Below, in pieces: positions 1-4,626 of a DNA stretch of 5,953 nucleotides. The first letter of the stretch is position 1, and the number at the start of each line of letters is the position of its first letter. Origin of the DNA: JARYMI01 sp037444845 (GTDB taxonomy: Bacteria > Acidobacteriota > Aminicenantia > Aminicenantales > UBA8522); the NCBI GenBank assembly GCA_037444845.1, contig JBBILQ010000091.1:1-5953 (forward strand). Reading direction: 5' to 3'. Below the pieces are notes generated by a model. It did no database searches. It was not told the origin of the DNA and saw nothing but the letters and a program-made list of their open reading frames with translations. The translations under genes and the position numbers were made by a program.

Positions 1-187
1 ACATGGGGAGAGGGGATTTTTTCCTTTCATTTCGTGAATAGTCCAGGCTAGAGGAGCCCGGGCGGTGGCCGGATAGCTCAGACAGGAGGACGGAATAATC
101 GAGCGCGGCCGCCTTGAGGACAAAAGCCCGAATCTGGTCGGCAGTCTGGCTCCTTCCGATGATTTCCACGACCTTCCATATTGCCCC
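1..187 (-). pseudogene. Possible dodecin-like gene remnant, cut by window edge
   Basis: Read on the minus strand from 187 downward, an open frame encodes GAIWKVVEIIGRSQTADQ and continues open to the window edge. The stretch KVVEIIGRS matches the usual first beta-strand of dodecin, a small flavin-binding dodecamer, and D-x-I-R-x-x-V-x-K-A-A a few residues later can be aligned to the dodecin helix. After that the resemblance ends: the expected second and third strands are absent, and the frame runs on through low-complexity sequence. The frame opens after a stop at 217-215, and the codon where a start would be expected (187-185) is GGG. The only standard start is a GTG at 169-167, which would remove half of the first strand. 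An ATG at 179-177, behind a G-rich stretch, is in another frame. I read this as a decayed or frameshifted gene; chance resemblance over about 10 residues is the alternative. Confidence 0.3.
33..51 (-). repeat. Copy A of a 19-nt inverted repeat shared by both window ends
   Basis: The minus strand reads CTAGCCTGGACTATTCACG. It matches 16 of 19 bases of the plus-strand sequence at 5900-5918. The blocks CTAGCCTG and CTATTCAC are identical, and both copies are followed by an A-rich stretch and then C-rich sequence. The copies point outward, away from the genes between them. A dispersed intergenic repeat is possible; function unknown. Confidence 0.4.
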
Positions 188-263
188 CTTTTCAGTGCGG
201 AGGCATAGAGCGCTCTACTGTTACCTGCAAGAATGTCTGATAAACGTCTTAATAAGAATCTGG

Positions 264-497
264 CTAAAACTGCAGTGCATAACAACCCTGATCAGGGAAA
301 CAACAACAAACTCTTCCCAATTGAGAGTGAGGACAGCAGGCACAGCATTCCGTTATAACGTCAGGAGTACAATTCAGCAATGAACAGCCAGCACATACGC
401 CTGAGCAGGACCAATCTGCTTTTGTAATATTGATAGCAACGACAGTAACCAGAAAGATCACAAAAAACAAGGTGAAAAATCCTCTTTCACGGAGCAC
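264..497 (-). CDS. Small secreted cysteine-rich peptide (unknown family)
   Basis: 77 codons starting with GTG at 497-495. Residues 1-27 look like a Sec signal peptide: a basic start (R3, R5), a hydrophobic core at about 7-22, and a likely cleavage after TKA at residue 27. The mature part of about 50 residues holds 12 cysteines, at 31, 35, 38, 43, 51, 52, 54, 55, 64, 65, 66 and 72. There is no lipobox and no membrane segment after the signal. The start is fixed by an exceptionally strong Shine-Dalgarno sequence nine bases upstream. Third codon positions are GC-poor (28 of 77 codons end in G or C by hand count), unlike the operon next door. The gene is divergent from resB and shares a mirrored promoter repeat with it. 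I do not recognise the family. A disulfide-stabilised extracellular peptide or a metal-binding protein would fit; neither is shown. That it is a real gene is well supported. Confidence 0.75.
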   Translation of the reverse strand: MLRERGFFTLFFVIFLVTVVAINITKADWSCSGVCAGCSLLNCTPDVITECCACCPHSQLGRVCCCFPDQGCYALQF

Positions 498-502
498 AGG
501 GT

Positions 503-515
503 ATCACCTCCTTTC
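503..515 (-). promoter_or_regulatory. Very strong Shine-Dalgarno sequence of the cysteine-rich peptide gene
   Basis: The minus strand reads GAAAGGAGGTGAT, which is complementary over 13 bases to the usual bacterial 16S rRNA 3' end. Nine bases separate GGAGG from the GTG at 497. It decides the start codon and suggests high translation. None of the genes on the other strand has anything comparable. Confidence 0.8.
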
Positions 516-572
516 AGTTAATTAAGATTTTTTTCGGCTGAAGAATGAGTAGTTCGTTTTCTGGCGCCGTTT

Positions 573-601
573 TTAATACCCGTCTTTAACACTTGGGACA
601 A
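573..601 (-). promoter_or_regulatory. Putative promoter of the cysteine-rich peptide gene
   Basis: On the minus strand TTGTCC (601-596) and TATTAA (578-573) are separated by exactly 17 bases; each matches the sigma-70 consensus at four of six positions. Transcription would start near 566 and give a leader of about 70 bases containing the strong Shine-Dalgarno sequence. The spacer is the left arm of the inverted repeat at 575-716. Confidence 0.4.
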
Positions 602-716
602 ACTCTGATTTTTAATAACATTTCATGCACTACATTTTGGAGATTTTCAGAAAAATGTGTTGATTTTATAGAGAGTTACGAGGACAATTGCTTCAGAAGT
701 GTTAAAGATGGGTAAT
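575..716. repeat. 20-bp inverted repeat with 102-bp centre in the divergent promoter region
   Basis: The left arm 575-594 (AATACCCGTCTTTAACACTT) and the reverse complement of the right arm 697-716 agree at 18 of 20 positions. Pairing beyond the arms is patchy. The arms could be the terminal inverted repeats of a 142-bp non-autonomous element. Alternatively they are two copies of one operator or promoter element serving the divergent genes, because each arm falls at the same place within a promoter-like sequence. No clear target-site duplication flanks the arms, which slightly favours the regulatory reading. Confidence 0.7.
688..716 (+). promoter_or_regulatory. Putative promoter of the resB-cytochrome operon
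   Basis: TTGCTT (688-693) and GGTAAT (711-716) are 17 bases apart and match the sigma-70 consensus at three and four of six positions. The start of transcription would be near 723, leaving a leader of only about 24 bases before resB. The spacer repeats the AAGTGTTAAAGA-T/C-GGG sequence found in the divergent promoter. Confidence 0.35.
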
Positions 717-746
717 AGACATTAATCTGAACGTCGTGAATAAACG

Positions 747-2099
747 ATGAAGGCCTTGTTTCATTTTTTTACCTCGGTCAGACTGGCGATCGTCCTCCTG
801 ATCATCATCATCATCGCCTCCGTCCTAGGCACCCTCATCCCCCAGGGAAGAAGCGCTGAAGAATACCTCGTCCGGTACGGCCAGCTGGGCGGGATTCTCG
901 AGAGGCTTCGCTTCACCCGGCTCTATCAATCCTTCTGGTATATTAGCCTGCTGGCTTCTCTTGGCCTGAACATCGTCGTCTGCACCCTGACGCGGCTCAC
1001 GCCGAAAATACGAAGGGGTTTTCGGCCTCTCGTTGAAGCCGACCCAAAAAACATCCAGGCTCTGAAGATAAAGGAGAGATTCAGGCTAACGGTCGAGCCC
1101 GGCGCAGCCAAAGAGGCGGTGAAGAAAGAACTGGCACGGCGCCGCTACAGGATCAAAGAAAGCACGAGTGAAGGAAGGATCTCACTCCTGGCCCGCAAGC
1201 GTGTCTTTGGTTGGTTCGGGTCGGATATCGTCCACATGGGTCTCCTTGTTATCCTGACCGGTGGAGTCGTGAGCGGCCTGTTCGGCTTAAAGCAAAGCCT
1301 TTCCTTTGTGGAAAACCAGACCTTACCGGTCCTTGAGGCCAATTTTTCCATCCGTCTGGACAGGTTCATCACCGAATACTACCCCAACGGGAGCGTCAGG
1401 GACTGGAAAAGCGACCTGACCGTCATCGAGGCTGGCCGGCCTGTCCGGCAAAAAACAATCGAAGTCAACCATCCGTTGACCCATCAGGGTTACGTTTTTT
1501 ACCAGAGCGGCTACGGCTGGGACTGGCAGAACCCGACTCTCCAAATCTGGGCAAAAAAAAGCAGTGATCCGTCTTATCTAAGGAAGTTGTCGGTCAAGGT
1601 GGGAGAAAAGGTTGCTCTCGAGGAAGAGAACCTTAAGGTTTCGGCCGTCCGGTTCCTCCCCGACTTCGTCCTCGACGAGAAGAGACAGCCCGGGACGCGC
1701 TCGCTCGAACCGAACAACCCCGCTGCCTTTATCGAGGGATGGAAAGGGGAAGAGAGAATCTTCTCCGGCTGGATTTTTGCCAGGTATCCTGATTTTTCCC
1801 GCCTTCACGGGGCCAAGGAGCCCGATCTTTCTTTCGAGCTCAAGGATACTAAGGCCCCTCAATATTCGGTCATCCAGATATCAAAGGATCCGGGTGTCCC
1901 TTTCATCTGGGTTGGATGCTCCCTGCTCATGGCCGGGCTCTTTCTGGCCTTTTACTGGCCGACGAGAGAGGTGCGCCTGGTCATCGAAGAAAGCGGCGGC
2001 AAATCAGAAGTGACCGCTGGCGGGATTTCGGCCAAGAGCCAGGAGGCTTTCAGGCAGGAGTTCTCTGACCTCATGAGCGCTGCGAGGAAAACGACATGA
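747..2099 (+). CDS. resB: ResB-family cytochrome c biogenesis protein (system II)
   Basis: 450 residues, about the normal length. ResB (Ccs1) works with CcsA to carry heme across the membrane and attach it to CxxCH motifs of apocytochromes. Visible features: membrane helices at about 10-30, 62-82, 158-180 and 386-404; the N-terminal signature FFTSVRLAIVLL...GTLIPQG; a conserved-type histidine in the third helix (H163, in DIVHMGLLVILTGG); a large extracytoplasmic domain at about 182-385 with the family motif NHPLTHQGYVFYQSGYG (241-257). ATG 747 is the first possible start after an in-frame stop at 741-743, and it gives the expected N-terminus, yet no Shine-Dalgarno sequence precedes it. The stop overlaps the ccsA start in ATGA (2096-2099), implying translational coupling. 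The product probably serves the nine-heme cytochrome at the end of the same operon. Confidence 0.95.
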   Translation: MKALFHFFTSVRLAIVLLIIIIIASVLGTLIPQGRSAEEYLVRYGQLGGILERLRFTRLYQSFWYISLLASLGLNIVVCTLTRLTPKIRRGFRPLVEADPKNIQALKIKERFRLTVEPGAAKEAVKKELARRRYRIKESTSEGRISLLARKRVFGWFGSDIVHMGLLVILTGGVVSGLFGLKQSLSFVENQTLPVLEANFSIRLDRFITEYYPNGSVRDWKSDLTVIEAGRPVRQKTIEVNHPLTHQGYVFYQSGYGWDWQNPTLQIWAKKSSDPSYLRKLSVKVGEKVALEEENLKVSAVRFLPDFVLDEKRQPGTRSLEPNNPAAFIEGWKGEERIFSGWIFARYPDFSRLHGAKEPDLSFELKDTKAPQYSVIQISKDPGVPFIWVGCSLLMAGLFLAFYWPTREVRLVIEESGGKSEVTAGGISAKSQEAFRQEFSDLMSAARKTT

Positions 2100-2914
2100 G
2101 CGAAGCGACGTTTTTTCTTTTGACTTTTATCCTTTACATTCTTGCCGCTGTCTGCTATTTTGTCTTCCTTTTCTCTAAAAAAGAAGGCTCGGCCAAGGCT
2201 GGATTCACCCTGGCCTTCTTGGGGCTGCTTCTCCATACTCTGGCCTTGATTTTAAGAACCGTTGAGAGCGGCCATGCGCCCTTCACCAACATGTACGAGT
2301 CTCTCTCTTTTCTGGCCTGGTCATCTGTCCTCGCCTACCTTATCATCGAATGGAAATACAGGGTCCGCCGGGCTGGGGCTTACTTCCTTCTTATCGTCAT
2401 CGCCTTTATGGCCCTGGCCTCTTCGCCGCTCATGCCCAAAGAAGCAGCGCCGCTTGTCCCGGCCCTGCAGAGTTACTGGCTCTGGCTCCACGTTTCGGTC
2501 ACCCTTATAGGCGAGGCATTTTTTGCCGTCGCCTTCATCACCAGCATCATGTATCTCCGGGCCGAGGCCAGAGAGAAAAGAGGCCGGATGAGCGGGACTG
2601 GCCCGAGCGCGGAGAAGCTTGACTCCATCAGCTACCTGGCTGTGGCTGTCGGGTTTCCTCTTTTTACCCTTGGAGGTCTTGTCTTCGGCATGGCCTGGGC
2701 TTACAAAGCCTGGGGAAGCTACTGGAGCTGGGACCCCAAGGAGGTCTGGAGCCTCATCACCTGGTTTGTTTTTGCCCTCTACCTCCACACCCGGATCGTC
2801 ATGGGCTGGAAGGGCCGGCGCTCGGCAGTCATCGCCATCATCGGTTTTCTGGCCGCCATGTTCACCTATTTCGGAGTGAATTACCTTCTCTCCAGCCTGC
2901 ACAGCTACGTCTGA
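2096..2914 (+). CDS. ccsA: CcsA/ResC-family cytochrome c synthase subunit (system II)
   Basis: 272 residues, predicted polytopic membrane protein with about eight helices. The heme-handling WWD motif WGSYWSWDPKEVWSL lies at 206-220. Candidate heme-ligand histidines are H47 (LLLHTLAL), H132 (LWLHVSV), H231 (LYLHTRI) and H269 (SSLHSYV), the arrangement seen in CcsA/CcsB proteins. With ResB it forms the complex that exports heme and joins it covalently to cysteines of cytochromes c outside the membrane. The start ATG overlaps the resB stop, and GAGGA (2084-2088) lies seven bases upstream. No thiol-reducing partners (ResA/CcsX, CcdA) are encoded in this window, so they must be elsewhere if used. 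A 74-base gap follows before the next ORF, the longest gap in the operon. Confidence 0.95.
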   Translation: MSEATFFLLTFILYILAAVCYFVFLFSKKEGSAKAGFTLAFLGLLLHTLALILRTVESGHAPFTNMYESLSFLAWSSVLAYLIIEWKYRVRRAGAYFLLIVIAFMALASSPLMPKEAAPLVPALQSYWLWLHVSVTLIGEAFFAVAFITSIMYLRAEAREKRGRMSGTGPSAEKLDSISYLAVAVGFPLFTLGGLVFGMAWAYKAWGSYWSWDPKEVWSLITWFVFALYLHTRIVMGWKGRRSAVIAIIGFLAAMFTYFGVNYLLSSLHSYV

Positions 2915-2988
2915 TATTCGGGCGTCGGGGACTGAGCAGGCGTCGTCGCATCATACGAGCTTAAGGACATAGATACGGGAAACGGGAC

Positions 2989-3129
2989 GTGAGCCGAAAG
3001 AAAAAAAGAACGATCATTCTTCTGCTCGACGGAAGCGAGGGAGTTCACAACTCTCAGTTCATCGAAGGCCTGTTGACAAAACTCAACCGAGCTGTAAAAT
3101 TGATCGGCGAACCAGTCAGCCATGAATAG
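2989..3129 (+). CDS. Hypothetical small protein, translationally coupled to the Rieske gene
   Basis: 46 codons starting with GTG at 2989, with an imperfect Shine-Dalgarno-like ACGGGA at 2975-2980. The product begins MSRKKKRTIILLLDGSEG and ends IGEPVSHE. It has a very basic start, a short hydrophobic strand-like stretch (IILLLDG), and no full membrane helix, cysteines or signal peptide. An in-frame stop at 2962-2964 limits upstream extension. Its stop (3127-3129) lies inside the Rieske gene, giving an 8-base overlap with the ATG at 3122. The Rieske start has no good Shine-Dalgarno sequence of its own, so ribosomes ending here may start the Rieske protein. The ORF fills the otherwise empty 207-base gap between ccsA and the Rieske gene. 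I do not recognise it. It may be a short regulatory or coupling ORF rather than a stable protein. Confidence 0.45.
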   Translation: MSRKKKRTIILLLDGSEGVHNSQFIEGLLTKLNRAVKLIGEPVSHE

Positions 3130-3547
3130 GAGAAAGTTCATCAACGTATTCCTGGGCGGATCGCTCTTTGGGACAATCGCGTCTTTCCTCTACCCGGTCA
3201 TCCGCTATCTCATTCCGCCCCGCCAGGCTGAGGCTCTGGCCAAAAGGGTGGCCGCAGCCAAGGTGGGAGAGCTGGCCCCAAACTCGGCCAAGCTGTTCAA
3301 GTTCGGGTCGGCGCCTGCCCTTCTCATCAACACGGCAGAGGGCGATCTGCGCGCCTTCTCGGCCATCTGCACCCATCTCACCTGCACGGTTCGGTACGAA
3401 AGCGACACCGGCACTCTCCTCTGTCCCTGCCATAACGGCAGGTTCGACCTCGCCGGAAACGTCATCTCCGGCCCTCCGCCCAGGCCGCTTGACGCTTTTG
3501 AGGTGGAAGTCAGCGGAGACGAAATTTTCGTTTTCAAGAAAGCCTGA
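3122..3547 (+). CDS. petC: Rieske 2Fe-2S protein of a quinol-oxidising cytochrome b complex
   Basis: 141 residues. The N-terminus MNRRKFINVFLGGS followed by a hydrophobic segment (about 7-31) looks like an uncleaved twin-arginine (Tat) signal anchor, as usual for Rieske proteins that are exported folded. The cluster-binding boxes are C83-T-H85-L-T-C88 and C101-P-C103-H104-N-G. C83, H85, C101 and H104 are the expected iron ligands, and C88 and C103 the expected disulfide. The loop GPPPRPL (117-123) corresponds to the conserved GPAPRPL. The protein moves the first electron from quinol bound at the cytochrome b Qo site to the next carrier. It is short, as in b6f-type and bacterial small Rieske proteins. 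It overlaps the small ORF upstream by eight bases and is followed by cytochrome b after five bases. petC is used by analogy; qcrA would be equally fair. Confidence 0.93.
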   Translation: MNRRKFINVFLGGSLFGTIASFLYPVIRYLIPPRQAEALAKRVAAAKVGELAPNSAKLFKFGSAPALLINTAEGDLRAFSAICTHLTCTVRYESDTGTLLCPCHNGRFDLAGNVISGPPPRPLDAFEVEVSGDEIFVFKKA

Positions 3548-3552
3548 GAGAG

Positions 3553-4626
3553 ATGGCAACGTGGCTTGATTCGGCTCGCTCTTATCTTGAAGAGCGGCTT
3601 AAGTTTTCTGCCCTGACCGAGCTGGGACGGAAAAAAAAGGTTCCTCAACACAAGCATTCCTTCTGGTATTATTTTGGCGGCCTCTGCCTTTTCCTGTTCA
3701 TCATCCAAGCCCTAACCGGCCTGCTCCTTCTTCTTTATTACGTGCCTTCGGTGGATGCTGCCCACGAGAGCATCCGCTTCATCATGAGCCAGGTCAAGTT
3801 CGGCTGGCTCATCCGGTCCGTCCACAGCTGGACGGCGAACATCCTCATCGGCGCCATTTTCATCCATATGTTCAGCGCCTTTTTCCTCAAGGCTTACCGG
3901 CCGCCGCGCGAGCTGACCTGGGTGAGCGGGTTTTTCCTCTTGCTCGTCTTTTTAGCCTTCGGGTTCAGCGGCTATCTTCTTCCCTGGAATGAGCTGTCCT
4001 TTTTCGCCACTCGCGTGGGGACAGATATCGCCGGCACAGTTCCCTTCGTCGGCAAAGCGCTGAAGGCGTTCATCCTCGGCGGTCCCGAGGTCTCGGGGGC
4101 TACGCTCACGCGCTTTTTCTGGTTCCACGTGGCCATCCTCCCGGCCGCCGCGCTTGTCATCATCGGCCTGCACATCCTCCTTGTCCAGATTCTGGGAATG
4201 AGCAAGCCCATCGGCATCGGCGAGACCGAAGAGATTTCTTTCTACCCCCATTTCGTCCTCAAGGACGCCCAGGTGTGGCTTCTCGTGCTGGCCGCCGTTG
4301 GCATCCTGTGCGTTTTTTTTCCATGGGGAATCGGGCAAAAAGCGGACTCCTTCGCCCCTACGCCTGTCGGCATTAAGCCCGAATGGTATTTTACCTTCAT
4401 GTTCACGACCCTCAAACTCGTCCCGGCCCATCTTTTTTCCGTCGAGGGCGAAGTCCTGGCCATTCTGGTGTTCATCCTCGGGGGTCTCCTCTCGATGCTC
4501 GTGCCGTTCATCGACCGGCGGGCCAGCCGGGAGCAAAAAAGCTCGGTTATTTCCGTTATCGGTTTTATCATTCTGGTTTATATCATCGTCATGACGGCGC
4601 TGACATACTTGCCACTAAAATGGTGA
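3553..4626 (+). CDS. petB: Cytochrome b, b6-type with fused subunit-IV region
   Basis: 357 residues with about seven membrane helices (near 36-62, 88-113, 122-145, 186-214, 240-260, 299-319 and 333-353). Heme-ligand histidines are H91 and H105 in the second helix and H192 and H207 in the fourth. The 15-residue step between the last pair is the b6/b6f pattern rather than the 14 of bc1 complexes. The Qo-site motif PEWY is at 276-279 in GIKPEWYF, placed as in subunit IV, so b6 and subunit IV are one polypeptide; the length is close to their sum minus a helix. At the position matching the b6 cysteine that binds heme ci (C35 of cytochrome b6) this protein appears to have Y40, so a covalent extra heme is not expected. 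The start has only GAGAGAG directly upstream and probably relies on coupling to the Rieske gene. It oxidises quinol and recycles one electron through the b hemes. Confidence 0.93.
   Translation: MATWLDSARSYLEERLKFSALTELGRKKKVPQHKHSFWYYFGGLCLFLFIIQALTGLLLLLYYVPSVDAAHESIRFIMSQVKFGWLIRSVHSWTANILIGAIFIHMFSAFFLKAYRPPRELTWVSGFFLLLVFLAFGFSGYLLPWNELSFFATRVGTDIAGTVPFVGKALKAFILGGPEVSGATLTRFFWFHVAILPAAALVIIGLHILLVQILGMSKPIGIGETEEISFYPHFVLKDAQVWLLVLAAVGILCVFFPWGIGQKADSFAPTPVGIKPEWYFTFMFTTLKLVPAHLFSVEGEVLAILVFILGGLLSMLVPFIDRRASREQKSSVISVIGFIILVYIIVMTALTYLPLKW

Larger units (their letters stand above)
498..746. other. AT-rich divergent intergenic region
   Basis: 249 bases between the cysteine-rich peptide gene and resB. 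No credible ORF or RNA gene is visible. It holds the Shine-Dalgarno sequence at 503-515, two promoter-like sequences facing opposite ways (573-601 and 688-716), the 20-bp inverted repeat they contain, and a smaller inverted repeat ACATTTT/AAAATGT at 632-638 and 652-658 with a 13-base loop. Base composition is clearly more AT-rich than in the flanking operon. Confidence 0.7.

Noticed and set aside
247..257. Palindrome TCTTA-A-TAAGA downstream of the cysteine-rich peptide gene
   Set aside because: Too short and AT-only to be a terminator, and there is no following T run; expected by chance in AT-rich sequence.
114..383. Plus-strand 89-codon frame
   Set aside because: It lies opposite the cysteine-rich peptide gene, starts with TTG without a ribosome site, and its product shows no domain or coherent composition.
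503..515. Plus-strand ATCACCTCCTTTC as a piece of the 16S rRNA 3' end
   Set aside because: Identity is limited to the anti-Shine-Dalgarno tail and no 16S sequence precedes it; it is explained as a Shine-Dalgarno sequence on the other strand.
2321..2902. Long minus-strand frame opposite ccsA (and similar ones opposite resB, cytochrome b and the multiheme cytochrome)
   Set aside because: These are antisense shadows typical of GC-rich genes; the sense strand encodes recognised families with complete motifs.
3001..3638. A7 and A8 runs (3001-3007, 3631-3638) as programmed slippage sites
   Set aside because: They are Lys codons within normal reading frames, and shifted frames lead to no meaningful product.
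4383..4619. Upstream extension of the cytochrome c frame inside the cytochrome b gene
   Set aside because: The frame stays open by chance, but the translated extension is an out-of-frame shadow of cytochrome b. The signal peptide begins only after 4620, at the end of the cytochrome b gene.
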